NCBI RefSeq assembly: GCF_021234875.1
Contig: NZ_JAJQVM010000023.1
Location: 1-64,000 of the forward strand
DNA from: Marinibactrum halimedae
GTDB lineage: Bacteria; Pseudomonadota; Gammaproteobacteria; Pseudomonadales; Cellvibrionaceae
Reading direction: 5' to 3'
Length of the DNA stretch: 64,000 nt
Shown here: piece by piece, positions 46,304 through 56,331 of the stretch
How positions within the stretch are numbered: the first letter of the stretch is position 1
Layout of the letters: each line of letters opens with the position of its first letter
Notes under the pieces: generated by a model
Seen by the model: the letters and a program-made list of their open reading frames with translations, nothing else
Told to the model about the DNA's origin: nothing
Database searches by the model: none
Translations under genes and position numbers: made by a program

Positions 46304-46668
46304 TTTCAATACTGACCCCCTCGAAAACGCTGAAAAAATAAACTAAACGATGCTAATTCACAAGCCTCTGTTATTTCCCTCCACTATTTCCTTCCACAAT
46401 AAAACACACAAAAGCCATCGCTCTAATTTGTAAAAAAAATGAAATATTTAAATTTTACAAAAGTTAATTTTACTCGATTTGCTTTTACAACCCAAAATAA
46501 TCTAGTCTGTATCACATTACGGGTTGGCCGATTTTGTTGACGCTCAAGTGCATTAATACACTCACTATGCCATCAACCTGCACTACATCATTTTTTAAAT
46601 AACGGCTGTTATATAAAATTTATTGTTTCCACTTTTATCACCTCATGTTTGCCTTTGGAGATAACTTC
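46304..46668. other. 365-bp AT-rich intergenic region
   Basis: No gene seen. It should hold the promoter of the secreted toroid-like protein and possibly the end of the TetR transcript; no clear terminator. Confidence 0.45.
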
Positions 46669-48258
46669 ATGCATAAAAACACACTCTTACCTAAGTGCTT
46701 ATCGGCCTGGGCACTTTTATTCACCATGGAATATGGCATTGCAGAGCCCCATTCTTTGCATGAAGCTCCTTTACATCAAACTCCTTTACATGAAAATAAT
46801 TTGTACAAAAACCATTTGCCCCTTAAAAATACCGCTTTTGAAGATTTACTGAACGATACTTACAAGCTCATGGATGAAAATTGGCAAAGGCCTTCTGGTG
46901 GTTTTTGCAGCAGCGGCCGAGCAGCCACTTGGTGTGCACTGGGGCTTCTACACAGAAACGCCTCCGGGGATATTGAAAAAGCCTCTGATATGCTTACAGC
47001 GGTTCTCTCTCATCAAATTAACGCACCGGGAAAATACTATCATGGTGCCTTTGTTCGTCGCTTTCTTAGCCCCGAGGAGTACAACAAATTAGATCTGTTC
47101 AATTTGAGCTCTTCTTATTTTGATTACAACTATCGAGAATTTGTCGGTAATGCCTTTATTTTAATGCTCATTGAGTTTTCAGATGTACTACCTGAAGAAC
47201 TTGTGAAAAAAATGCACGATGCAGTGTATTTAATGGCAGAAGGGGCATATTTAAGAAACATGTCAGCGGAGTACAGCAATATTGCCGTCATGCAGGCCTA
47301 CCTTCTGCATTACGCAGGTATAAAATACAACCAGCCTCGCTGGGAGAAACGCTCAAGAGCACTTTCCGGCGACATCGTTAGGCATTTTCGTGAGAATGGT
47401 ACTATTAATGAATACAATTCGCCCACTTATGATGGCGTCACACTGATTGCGCTTTCTATGTGGCGTCAGCATGGTTTAACACGACCTTTCAGAGCCTATG
47501 GAGAAGTGGTTTACAGAGAACTGTGGGAGAATGTGCTGAAACATTACCACCCCAAATTACGTAACTTTGTCGGCCCGTGGTTTAGAGCTTATGGTAACGA
47601 TGTTACTCAATATGTTGCCATGACAGGCTTACTACTCAACCGTAATCTGCCTGCCGAGCAATGGCCTTCTCCTGATGGAGAAATTCGCTCCATGCGCCAT
47701 CGCCATGATTTTGGAACGCTGCCCATGGCAGACTTACTGGATGTAAGCTTACCCAAGAAGTTATGGAGAGAGCTGTATTTCCCCACCTATGATCGCTCTT
47801 TTTCTGAATATATTTCTCGTGATCCGGTAGTAAAAAGTTCTGCTTATATGGGTGAAGATTATATGTTTGGTGCATTGTATGCAGAGCGTGGCATGGTGCA
47901 TCATCAATCAAAACCCATCACTATTCACTGGCAAACCATAACCGATGATATAGGGGCAATCACCCTTTCAAGCGGCCACCACACAAAAGCAACCGCTGAA
48001 AGTGGTGTATTGGAAGTAGAAATTAATAACGTGGTAAAAGTAAGGAAAAACGATAACCCAGAACATATTCGTTTTGATGTCGACATTGCTGATAGCGCTG
48101 AATTACTGTCTATTGAGCAAAATCAATGGGCCTTTGCAGGCAGAACCTTTGAGGTAAAAACAGACGCGACATTTATAGACGTTGTTAAAAATGGCAGTCA
48201 GTATCACATTACTTATCAATTTAATACCGAAAGCGGGAATCATTTTGAAATTCGATAA
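46669..48258 (+). CDS. Secreted toroid-like protein, possible polysaccharide-active enzyme
   Basis: 529 aa from ATG 46669 (GGAG eight bases upstream). A signal peptide (LPKCLSAWALLFTMEYGIAEP) is followed by a short linker of 5-residue repeats (LHEAP-LHQTP-LHENN...). The mature part is rich in helices and W/Y/H-containing loops, with ENGTINEYNSPTYDGVTLIALS, SAEYSNIAVMQAYLL and a C-terminal beta-rich region (ITLSSGHHTKATAESG). This resembles heparinase/alginate-lyase-type (alpha/alpha) toroids, but I recognise no assigned family and claim no substrate. Confidence 0.65.
   Translation: MHKNTLLPKCLSAWALLFTMEYGIAEPHSLHEAPLHQTPLHENNLYKNHLPLKNTAFEDLLNDTYKLMDENWQRPSGGFCSSGRAATWCALGLLHRNASGDIEKASDMLTAVLSHQINAPGKYYHGAFVRRFLSPEEYNKLDLFNLSSSYFDYNYREFVGNAFILMLIEFSDVLPEELVKKMHDAVYLMAEGAYLRNMSAEYSNIAVMQAYLLHYAGIKYNQPRWEKRSRALSGDIVRHFRENGTINEYNSPTYDGVTLIALSMWRQHGLTRPFRAYGEVVYRELWENVLKHYHPKLRNFVGPWFRAYGNDVTQYVAMTGLLLNRNLPAEQWPSPDGEIRSMRHRHDFGTLPMADLLDVSLPKKLWRELYFPTYDRSFSEYISRDPVVKSSAYMGEDYMFGALYAERGMVHHQSKPITIHWQTITDDIGAITLSSGHHTKATAESGVLEVEINNVVKVRKNDNPEHIRFDVDIADSAELLSIEQNQWAFAGRTFEVKTDATFIDVVKNGSQYHITYQFNTESGNHFEIR
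46756..46830 (+). repeat. 15-bp in-frame repeat in the toroid-like gene
   Basis: Five 15-bp units from 46756, such as TTACATCAAACTCCT and TTACATGAAAATAAT, with growing divergence toward the 3' end. They encode the repeated pentapeptides after the signal peptide. Confidence 0.7.
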
Positions 48259-48293
48259 TACCGTTGTTTATTCACATTCATAAAACCCCTAAT

Positions 48294-48331
48294 AAAAAAG
48301 GGTTGGCCAATTCCTCAGCCAACCCTTTTTT
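48294..48331. terminator. Bidirectional terminator
   Basis: AAAAAAGGGTTGGC (48294-48307) pairs perfectly with GCCAACCCTTTTTT (48318-48331), between the toroid-like gene (+) and the RND pump operon (-). Confidence 0.92.
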
Positions 48332-48376
48332 ATTTCAGAAAGTGGCGCCTCTCACCCCCCTTCATTTTCACTCTAC

Positions 48377-51300
48377 TCACTTCGCCGACGAATAGTCCGC
48401 CTGTGCTGTAGACTCTATCGAAGAAACGCTTTTTTCACCTGGCTTTTCTTTTTTATCGCGGCTGATCAGCGCATAAAATACCGGCGTTAAAATCAATCCA
48501 AACACCGTAACCCCAATCATTCCCGAGAATACCGCTACACCAATGGCTTGGCGCATTTCAGCACCGGCGCCAGTTGACAACACCAAAGGAACCACCCCCA
48601 TGATAAAGGCAATAGACGTCATCAAAATTGGACGTAAACGTAAACGGCACGCTTCTAAAATCGCCTCCATGACCGTTCGACCTTCATCTTGTAGCTCTCG
48701 GGCAAACTCTACGATCAGAATGGCATTTTTGGTTGCCAATGCCACAAGCACAATAAAGCCAATTTGAGTAAAGATATTGTTATCACCACCATAAATGATC
48801 ACACCGGTCATGGCCGATAATAAAGTCATTGGCACGATCAAAATAATCGCTAAAGGCAAACGTAAGCTTTCATATTGAGCCGCCAAAACCAAAAACACCA
48901 ATACAACCACTAATGGGAAGACCAATAAGCCTGTATTACCCGCAAGTTTTTGCTGATAAGCTAATTCTGTCCACTCATAGCTCATCCCCAAGGGCAAGGT
49001 TTCAGCTAGAATTTTTTCAATGGCCGCTTGTGCTTGGCCAGAACTGTAACCCGGCGCTGGCCCGCCGTTAATTTCTGCGGTGGTAAAACCGTTATAATGC
49101 ATAACGCGATCTGGCCCTGCGCTGTACTGCACATTCATAATCGAGCCTAACGGCACCATATCACCAAAGTTATTTCTTACTTGCAAACGGGCAATTTGTT
49201 TCGGATCTTGTCGGAAATTTTCTTCCGCCTGCACATTCACCTGGTAGGTTCGGCCAAACTGATTAAAATCATTCACATAAGCTGAGCCCAAATAGATTTG
49301 CATGGTGCTAAAAACATCGGAAATATCGACACCCTGTGCTTTGGCTTTCACACGATCCAAATCTACATTGATTTGAGGCACATTCACCTGAAAACCTGAG
49401 AACACACCCGTTAATTCTGGTGTTTGCCACGCCTTCATAATGACTTGCTGAGTTACTTTGTACACCTCTTCATAACCTAAATTAGCGCGGTCTTGAATTT
49501 GCAGGCGAAACCCACCAATGGTTCCCAACCCTTGCACAGGAGGTGGTGGAAAAATAGCGACAAATGCTTCTTTAATAACGCCGAACTGCTGATTAAGTTG
49601 CCCCGCTATGGCACCTGCCGACATCTCTGGTGTGGTGCGCTCATCAAAGGGTTTTAACGTGGCAAAAACAATCCCACTGCTGGAACTATTAGCGAAGCCA
49701 TTAATGCTCAATCCCGGAAAGGATACCGCCGAGTCGACACCTGGGTGTTCAAGCACAATTTCTGACATTTTACGAATGACCGCTTCGGTTCGATCTAATG
49801 ATGAAGCATCCGGTAATTGCGCAAAAGCAATTAAGTACATTTTGTCTTGTGGTGGAACATAGCCTGTTGGCGTACTTGAAAACTGGTGATAAGTCAGCCC
49901 CAATAACCCTCCATAAACGGCAAGAATAATGGCCGTCATGCGGATAAGCTTTTTCACTGTTGCGGTATAGCCGTGGGATAATTTATTAAATAGGTGATTG
50001 AACGGGCCAAATAACCATTTACCAAATAGCCGATCCATTAACAGAGTAAGCCAATCTTTTTTTGCACCTTCTTTTTGCAACAACAACGCAGACAGTGCAG
50101 GGCTCAATGTTAACGAATTAATCGACGAAATAACGGTAGAAATAGTGATGGTTAACGCAAACTGTTTGTAAAACTGTCCCGTTAATCCCGACATAAACGC
50201 GGTGGGAATAAACACTGCCGCCAATACCAAAGTAGTCGCGATAATCGGGCCTGTGACCTCTTTCATTGCTTTTCGTGTCGCATCCAGTGGGGGCAAGCCC
50301 TCTTGAATATTTCGCTCTACATTCTCCACCACCACAATGGCATCGTCCACCACAATACCAATCGCCAACACCAACCCAAATAATGACAAGGCATTTAATG
50401 AGAAGCCCATTAAATGCATAATCGCAAAGGTACCCACCAATGAAATCGGCACAGCAACCAGTGGGATAATGGAGGCTCTCCACGTCTGCAAAAAGAGCAC
50501 TACCACAATGACGACAAGAATAATGGCTTCGAGTAAGGTATGAATAACTGCTTCAATGGAGCCGCGCACAAACACAGTCGGGTCATAAACAATATCGAAT
50601 TCCAATCCTTCAGGAAATGTCTGCGACAGCTCTTCCATTCGCGCACGGACATTATCGGAAATTTGCACTGCGTTCGAACCGGGTGCCTGGAAAATGGGCA
50701 AGGCAACTGCAGGCTTATTATCGAGTAATGAACGCAAAGCGTAAGCATCAGCCCCCAACTCCACACGAGCCACATCTTTTAATCGAGTGATGGCACCATT
50801 ATTACCCACCTTGATAATAATATCGCCAAACTCTTCTGGTGTTTCTAAACGACCACGTACATTAATTAAATATTGAAATTCATTGCTGCCACTGGGTTGT
50901 GCCCCTAAGGTACCTGCAGCAGCTTGCTGATTTTGTTCGGCAATAGCGGCAAGAATATCACTGGGATTTAAGCTCAGTGCAGCCACTTTTTCAGGGTCAA
51001 GCCAGACACGCATACTGTACTGTCCGCCCCCAAAAACACGAACATCACCAACACCATCAATACGGGCTAATTGATCCACCAAGTTTAAATGGCTGTAATT
51101 GGACAGGTATAAATTATCGTAACGGTCATCCGGTGACAGAACATGAACAACCATAGTCAAATTCGGAGAAGACTTTGCCGTGACTATCCCTAAACGCTGA
51201 ACCTCTTGGGGCAAACGAGGTGTGGCACGGGCAACACGGTTTTGAACTAACGTTTGGGCGTGATCGGGATCAGTCCCAATAGCAAACGTTACCGTAATGG

Positions 51301-51571
51301 ATAAACCACCATCTCCTGTGGCTTGTGAAGACATATACAACATGCCTTCCACACCGTTAATGGCTTGCTCCAAAGGCGTCGCCACTGTTTCTGCAATCAC
51401 TTTAGGGTTTGCACCGGGGTAAGAGGCATTCACCACAATCGTGGGAGGCACCACCTCGGGGTATTCCGTAATCGGCAATTGCCACACGGCTAATGCGCCG
51501 GCAATAAAAATCATCAATGACAACACCCCCGCAAAAATGGGGCGCGGAATAAAGAACTGCGCAAAATTCAT
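48377..51571 (-). CDS. RND multidrug efflux permease (MexF-like)
   Basis: 1064-aa inner-membrane proton/drug antiporter of the HAE1 family. The N-terminus MNFAQFFIPRPIFAGVLSL and the motif FGLVLAIGIVVDDAIVVVENVERN (transmembrane helix 4 region, with the paired Asp) closely follow MexF/BpeF-type pumps. The two duplicated halves each have a large periplasmic loop. It is 1 bp after the adaptor gene. The usual third partner, an OprN/TolC-type channel, is not in the operon, so an outer-membrane channel must come from elsewhere. Confidence 0.94.
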   Translation of the reverse strand: MNFAQFFIPRPIFAGVLSLMIFIAGALAVWQLPITEYPEVVPPTIVVNASYPGANPKVIAETVATPLEQAINGVEGMLYMSSQATGDGGLSITVTFAIGTDPDHAQTLVQNRVARATPRLPQEVQRLGIVTAKSSPNLTMVVHVLSPDDRYDNLYLSNYSHLNLVDQLARIDGVGDVRVFGGGQYSMRVWLDPEKVAALSLNPSDILAAIAEQNQQAAAGTLGAQPSGSNEFQYLINVRGRLETPEEFGDIIIKVGNNGAITRLKDVARVELGADAYALRSLLDNKPAVALPIFQAPGSNAVQISDNVRARMEELSQTFPEGLEFDIVYDPTVFVRGSIEAVIHTLLEAIILVVIVVVLFLQTWRASIIPLVAVPISLVGTFAIMHLMGFSLNALSLFGLVLAIGIVVDDAIVVVENVERNIQEGLPPLDATRKAMKEVTGPIIATTLVLAAVFIPTAFMSGLTGQFYKQFALTITISTVISSINSLTLSPALSALLLQKEGAKKDWLTLLMDRLFGKWLFGPFNHLFNKLSHGYTATVKKLIRMTAIILAVYGGLLGLTYHQFSSTPTGYVPPQDKMYLIAFAQLPDASSLDRTEAVIRKMSEIVLEHPGVDSAVSFPGLSINGFANSSSSGIVFATLKPFDERTTPEMSAGAIAGQLNQQFGVIKEAFVAIFPPPPVQGLGTIGGFRLQIQDRANLGYEEVYKVTQQVIMKAWQTPELTGVFSGFQVNVPQINVDLDRVKAKAQGVDISDVFSTMQIYLGSAYVNDFNQFGRTYQVNVQAEENFRQDPKQIARLQVRNNFGDMVPLGSIMNVQYSAGPDRVMHYNGFTTAEINGGPAPGYSSGQAQAAIEKILAETLPLGMSYEWTELAYQQKLAGNTGLLVFPLVVVLVFLVLAAQYESLRLPLAIILIVPMTLLSAMTGVIIYGGDNNIFTQIGFIVLVALATKNAILIVEFARELQDEGRTVMEAILEACRLRLRPILMTSIAFIMGVVPLVLSTGAGAEMRQAIGVAVFSGMIGVTVFGLILTPVFYALISRDKKEKPGEKSVSSIESTAQADYSSAK

Positions 51572-51572
51572 C

Positions 51573-52874
51573 TTATTTCTCCGCCGTTGGCACTGTCATG
51601 GCCTCGTCCACCGCTGAGGAATCCAGCTCTTTAGAATTCACTTTCGTCGTATCAGAAGGGCTAGCCTCTAATGCATCTATTGGCGATCTCAGCATTTCCT
51701 GCTGCTTCATTAATTTATCCAAAACCACCTGACTGGCCATAGGACTGCGCTCAGGAGTAACGGGAGTACCGGGGCGAACTCTCTGTAATCCATTCACCAC
51801 AATGACTTCACCTTTTTCCAATCCTTTCTGAATTAAACGCAACTCTCCCAATCGATCACCCAAGGTAACCGCTCTGTATTGAACGGTGTTATTCTCATCC
51901 ATAACTAAAACGTATTTGCTGTTTAAATCTGTACCGATGGCTTTATCATCAATCAAAATACCGTTATAAGACGCACTGGCCGCAATACGAATACGTGCAA
52001 ATAAACCGGGTATAACACCCGCTTTGGGTTTATCAAACACCGCACGAGCACGAATGGTGCCGCTTTGTGGATCAATTTGGTTGTCCACAAAATCAATGTA
52101 ACCGTAATGTAAAAATTCAGACTCATTCGCCAATGCCATCATCACAGGTGTACGATGATTTCTAGAACTCTGACGCGCCCCACTTTGCACACGATCAACA
52201 TAGTCTAGGTAGGTATTTTCATCGGCATCAAAGTAGGCGAATAGTTTTTCGGTAGACACAATCGTGGTCAATTCATTTTGCCCAGCAGCCACTAAATTCC
52301 CTTTGGTCACTAATGCTCGAGATACTCGGCCTTTAATAGGAGACGTCACCTGAGTGAAATCCAAATCCAATTCTGCCGCATCCAAGGCTGATTGAACGGA
52401 TGACACGCTGGCTCGCGCTTGCTGAAAGTCCGCCCGACGGCTGTCTAAAGTTTCTTGGGACAAGGCTTTTTGTTTGACCAATCGTTGAGCACGTTCATAT
52501 TGAGATTTTGCAAAAGCTAACGCACTTTGAGCCGCGACCAAATCCGCCTTTAAGCGATTGACTTCTGCCTGGAATGGCCGTGCATCGATACGAAAAAGAG
52601 GATCACCCTCTTCAACCAATGCCCCTTCCGTGAACAAAACTTCATCAATAAACCCAGATACCCGTGGACGCAAAGAAACCGTCTCAGGAGCTTCCAAACG
52701 GCCAGTAAACTCATCCCACTCAATAATGTCTTGATGGATAACTTCCGCCACAGTCACCGGGGGCCCTGCCTTAGGCCCCGCGCTCGGGGGTGCTTGCTCA
52801 TCACTGCATGCACTCAATACCAAGGCAGCAGACAATAGACCTGCGTATGAAATCAGTCGTTTAAAACAGTTCAT
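51573..52874 (-). CDS. RND efflux periplasmic adaptor (MexE-like)
   Basis: 433-aa membrane-fusion protein bridging permease and outer-membrane channel. A lipoprotein signal ends in the lipobox LVLSAC. Order: biotinyl-lipoyl-like half (VSGFIDEVLFTEGALVEEGDPLF), helical hairpin (about 100-165), second half (VTSPIKGRVSRALVTKGNLV), beta-barrel and membrane-proximal domain. The start ATG 52874 has GGAG eight bases upstream. A long Ser/Asp-rich tail follows the barrel. Confidence 0.94.
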   Translation of the reverse strand: MNCFKRLISYAGLLSAALVLSACSDEQAPPSAGPKAGPPVTVAEVIHQDIIEWDEFTGRLEAPETVSLRPRVSGFIDEVLFTEGALVEEGDPLFRIDARPFQAEVNRLKADLVAAQSALAFAKSQYERAQRLVKQKALSQETLDSRRADFQQARASVSSVQSALDAAELDLDFTQVTSPIKGRVSRALVTKGNLVAAGQNELTTIVSTEKLFAYFDADENTYLDYVDRVQSGARQSSRNHRTPVMMALANESEFLHYGYIDFVDNQIDPQSGTIRARAVFDKPKAGVIPGLFARIRIAASASYNGILIDDKAIGTDLNSKYVLVMDENNTVQYRAVTLGDRLGELRLIQKGLEKGEVIVVNGLQRVRPGTPVTPERSPMASQVVLDKLMKQQEMLRSPIDALEASPSDTTKVNSKELDSSAVDEAMTVPTAEK

Positions 52875-53056
52875 CGGCTCTCCAACGAAAAGCATGGTAA
52901 AAAGAGAAAATTCATGTATAACTAATAGAATAACTTTAGTTTTCTTGTAGTTTACATAAAATAAAATGATAAATAATCTGCAAAAAGCGCCAACTTAAGG
53001 CTGATAACGCAAGAATGCATTTAGGACAAACACTCGAATAGTCAAGTACTGAATGA

Positions 53057-53169
53057 TCAGACACTTAACAATCTGACACTTAACAATCAGACACTGATAA
53101 ATTCAGGTACTTATAAATAATGTAGAAGCACTTATTAATATAGTGGTACTTAGTAATATAGTGACACTT
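53057..53169. repeat. 15-18 bp degenerate tandem repeats in the pump-LysR gap
   Basis: TCAGACACTTAACAA and TCTGACACTTAACAA (53057-53086), a shorter relative, then 18-bp units ending AATATAGT near 53139-53163. They fill much of the divergent promoter region between the adaptor gene and lysR-type gene. Confidence 0.65.
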
Positions 53170-53273
53170 CAACGAAGCACCTAACCCATGAAACTATTAG
53201 CGCGACATAAAATATTTATTTTACGCCAAAAAAGTAATTGTCCAGCGGCTCCAACATTCTGAACAGGTTTAAC

Positions 53274-54218
53274 ATGCGCCATCAGCAACTGAATTTATTG
53301 GTTATTTTTGATGCCATTATGACCGAAGGCTCAATCACACGAGCAGCCACCCGCCTTTCCATGACACAGCCTGCTGTTTCCAACGCAGTCGCTCGAATGC
53401 GTGAAGCTTGGGGCGATGAGCTGTTTATCAAAGAAGGGCGCAACAGTTGCCCAACCTTATTCGCACAAAATCTGTGGGCCGAAATTCGCTTACCATTAAC
53501 ACAGCTGAGCCAAGCCATCGAGCCAGACCTCTTTGATCCCTTCACATCACAAAGAAATTTTCGAGTCAGCGGCGTGGACTTGGTGATTGATTTATCTTGG
53601 GGAACCTTTCGTCAATACATTGAAAAAAAAGCGCCAGGAATTTCCATTCACGCACACCCCTATTCAATGCAAAACAGCGTCTGTTTACTCAACAGTGCCA
53701 AAGTAGATCTTGTCTACGGTATTGCAATGGATACGAGCGATATGATTGTGTCTGATCATTTATTCGATGTGGAATACGTCGTGGCCTATCGAACCGATCA
53801 CCCACTCTTTACTGACCAATCGATAACCTTAGAACAGTTCACACAAGCCGACCATTTACTGGTCTCGCCTTCGGGTAATTCAGAAGGTTATATTGACACA
53901 ATTTTACATCAACATGGAATTGAACGACGAATCGCCATGACCGTGAATCATTTTTCAGCGGTTACCTCAATTATTAGTACCAGTAATTTAATTACCGTAA
54001 TCCCTTCTACGGCAATTTGCCGAGATGTTTACAATGGTAATCTGAGTGTGGCCCCCGTCCCGATAGATTTCACTCCAAACTCTGTTTTTTGTCACTGGCA
54101 TCGTCGACAAGAAAATGATGCTGGACATAATTGGATACGGGAACAACTCAACAGCACCTTAATTACAGCAGTGGAAAACCACCGTGATAAGTTTAATGCT
54201 TTATTGAAGAAGAAGTAA
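53274..54218 (+). CDS. LysR-family regulator of the RND pump
   Basis: 314 aa. N-terminal winged helix-turn-helix (AIMTEGSITRAATRLSMTQPAVSNAVARMREAWGDELF, about residues 14-52) and a periplasmic-binding-like effector domain. Start at ATG 53274 with AGG upstream. Its divergent position next to a MexEF-like operon matches the MexT arrangement, so it probably activates the pump genes on sensing an unknown ligand. LysR-type T-N11-A sites could not be fixed. Confidence 0.9.
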   Translation: MRHQQLNLLVIFDAIMTEGSITRAATRLSMTQPAVSNAVARMREAWGDELFIKEGRNSCPTLFAQNLWAEIRLPLTQLSQAIEPDLFDPFTSQRNFRVSGVDLVIDLSWGTFRQYIEKKAPGISIHAHPYSMQNSVCLLNSAKVDLVYGIAMDTSDMIVSDHLFDVEYVVAYRTDHPLFTDQSITLEQFTQADHLLVSPSGNSEGYIDTILHQHGIERRIAMTVNHFSAVTSIISTSNLITVIPSTAICRDVYNGNLSVAPVPIDFTPNSVFCHWHRRQENDAGHNWIREQLNSTLITAVENHRDKFNALLKKK

Positions 54219-54289
54219 TAATAAAAGGGTTATGAAGAGTAAAAGTGTTTATGAAAAGCGACATTTATTTCTCATATTTTTTTAAAAAA

Positions 54290-54318
54290 GCCATCGCCCT
54301 AGTAACACGGGCAATGGC
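54290..54318 (-). terminator. Terminator of the haem-motif secreted gene
   Basis: On the minus strand GCCATTGCCC and GGGCGATGGC pair with one bulge, followed by TTTTTT. On the plus strand no T run follows, so it mainly serves the gene at 54385. Confidence 0.75.
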
Positions 54319-54337
54319 CATGCGGATATTCTCCGAT

Positions 54338-54370
54338 TTAACTACGAATTAACTACGAATTAATAAGAAT
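54338..54370. repeat. 11-bp tandem repeat near the stop of the haem-motif gene
   Basis: TTAACTACGAA twice (54338-54348, 54349-54359) and a third diverged unit TTAATAAGAAT, 15 bp after the stop codon of the minus-strand gene. Confidence 0.65.
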
Positions 54371-54384
54371 CAAATAACCAGAAA

Positions 54385-56331
54385 CTATTCTGCCCCTCCC
54401 ATCAACTCTTTCGCCGGTGTCAAAGCCCAGCTCACTCCATCACTGTTCCATAAGCGTGATTGGGAGAATACGGCCGCTTCATCGTCGGTTCCTCGTAAAT
54501 ACATTTTTTGCCGGGTTTGACGATTGAACAAGAAGCCGAAACCATCCCCTGTTTTAATGTGTGACCATTGAATGGCTTTTGAGAATAGCACGCCATCCGA
54601 TAAAACAATTTTCGCGCCCTCTGTGCCCTCTTCGCTTTCTGAGATTAATGCCATACCATTTTGCGCATTTCTCAACACAAACCAACGACCAAACGTATTT
54701 TCCAATGTCCACAAACTACACTGGTCAAGGCTATCAGTGACAGGACTGCCCACTAATTCGTTATTACCCGTACCATCATCAACACACATTTTAGGACGAA
54801 TTAACTGGCCTGTTTTCTTACTCACAATGGCGTAGGTGTCTGAATTGGCGGGCTTTGGAGGATTACACAATGCGTTTTCCATCACACTCGCACGCGCTGG
54901 CAAGAAACTATTTTGCAGTGCACTTGAAAGTTCACCTGATGGGCTTATATGGAAAAAGCGTGACGAAGAAGGCCAGCTAACTCCTGGCGCGATCTTACTA
55001 CCACTGGGGTTTGGTGAAGGGCCATTAACGGTATTTTCGTTAAAATGACATCCGCCACACGACATTGCCTCAGCCCGGTTACGTAACATATCTACAGTGT
55101 AAGGCTCCGGTAAATCTTCAGCGATATTAAGTTCATCAACGACAGTTTGTAATAGACTTTGAATATCCGTGTTCAATGGCACCATATTAGACGTATTATC
55201 TGAATTATCTGCATCAGATTGGAATTCATTGTATCTATCGTCATTATTCAAAAAAATACCATTCACCATACCAATCGCATCGGTCAATGCTACACCGGCT
55301 CTTTCTGGTGCCAGTAATTGATCAAGGTACTCCTCTTCAAAGTCTTCAATAAATTCTTCTTGGAGGTCGACCAAATCGGTATTGGTGAATAATTCTGCCA
55401 ATGGGTTAACCTTAACGGTATCCACAGCAAACACGGTTTTTTCATTTTCCACTGCAGTACGAAATTCTCGTAATTGCCACGGACGATCCACGAAATGATT
55501 AGTGCGAATCTGGCCACTACCGAAGGTAAAGTTATTGAATTTCACCACAGGATCCAAGGCGCCACCGGGATGCCATAAGCCCTCATAGTAGAATCGCTCT
55601 AAATCATCTAACGCTTCCTGGTCGTTTTTTGTTTGTAAATCCTGCCAAAACTCGGCCACCGCGTTACACCCCACCCGACCTAATTGCGGCCTGGGGTTAG
55701 GGTACTGCGCTTCAAAAATAAGGAAAAAAGCCTGCCTAATCGGCACGTCTCGATGATAGACAATTCGATACTCACCGCAATGAGAACCATCTGCCGCCGC
55801 TAAATCAAAACGATTAAACAACCCTGTCGGTTTCATTTCCGACAATAATAAGGTTGACGCATCCAACTGGGCTTCCGTGCGCGGATCCATTGACATTGCA
55901 ACATCACTTTCTGGGTTTACCGCTTGATTCAGCGCAAAACCATCCAGCATGGTTTGCAACAATGCCGTAGGATTTTGCGCCTCTCCACCAGGGCTAGTTT
56001 CAATCAGTTTTGTCAATGTTTTATATAATGAAAATTCCTCTTCAAAAAACGCCAAATCCCCATCATCGCCACTGGATAGCCCTTCGCGGCTAAAGACCAT
56101 CGCGTGTCCAACGGGGTCTATTGGGTCTATATCACAAGTCAAAGCCTGCTCATTAAGCAACTTTTGATTGAGATGATTGGATAATTCTTGAGATTGAAGT
56201 GACAGGCTACTGGCAGATGTTCGAGAATTTAACAATACATCCATTAAATTCTCGCCTCCACTACGGCCACCGGCGTATGATAATGCGCTTGATACCAACA
56301 TAGCGCCTAAAGTAATGTATTTTATATTCAT
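54385..56331 (-). CDS. Large secreted protein with one c-type haem motif and lectin-like tail
   Basis: 648 aa with a signal peptide (MNIKYITLGAMLVSSALSYA). A middle region with many acidic loops leads to SCGGCHFNENTVNG at about residue 420-435, one CxxCH haem-binding motif. The last 130 residues (YAIVSKKTGQLIRP, WTLENTFGRWFVLRN, WSHIKTGDGFGFLFN) have the Q-x-W-like spacing of a ricin-type beta-trefoil. I do not recognise a named family. It could be a cell-surface electron-transfer or polymer-binding protein; both are guesses. Confidence 0.7.
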   Translation of the reverse strand: MNIKYITLGAMLVSSALSYAGGRSGGENLMDVLLNSRTSASSLSLQSQELSNHLNQKLLNEQALTCDIDPIDPVGHAMVFSREGLSSGDDGDLAFFEEEFSLYKTLTKLIETSPGGEAQNPTALLQTMLDGFALNQAVNPESDVAMSMDPRTEAQLDASTLLLSEMKPTGLFNRFDLAAADGSHCGEYRIVYHRDVPIRQAFFLIFEAQYPNPRPQLGRVGCNAVAEFWQDLQTKNDQEALDDLERFYYEGLWHPGGALDPVVKFNNFTFGSGQIRTNHFVDRPWQLREFRTAVENEKTVFAVDTVKVNPLAELFTNTDLVDLQEEFIEDFEEEYLDQLLAPERAGVALTDAIGMVNGIFLNNDDRYNEFQSDADNSDNTSNMVPLNTDIQSLLQTVVDELNIAEDLPEPYTVDMLRNRAEAMSCGGCHFNENTVNGPSPNPSGSKIAPGVSWPSSSRFFHISPSGELSSALQNSFLPARASVMENALCNPPKPANSDTYAIVSKKTGQLIRPKMCVDDGTGNNELVGSPVTDSLDQCSLWTLENTFGRWFVLRNAQNGMALISESEEGTEGAKIVLSDGVLFSKAIQWSHIKTGDGFGFLFNRQTRQKMYLRGTDDEAAVFSQSRLWNSDGVSWALTPAKELMGGAE

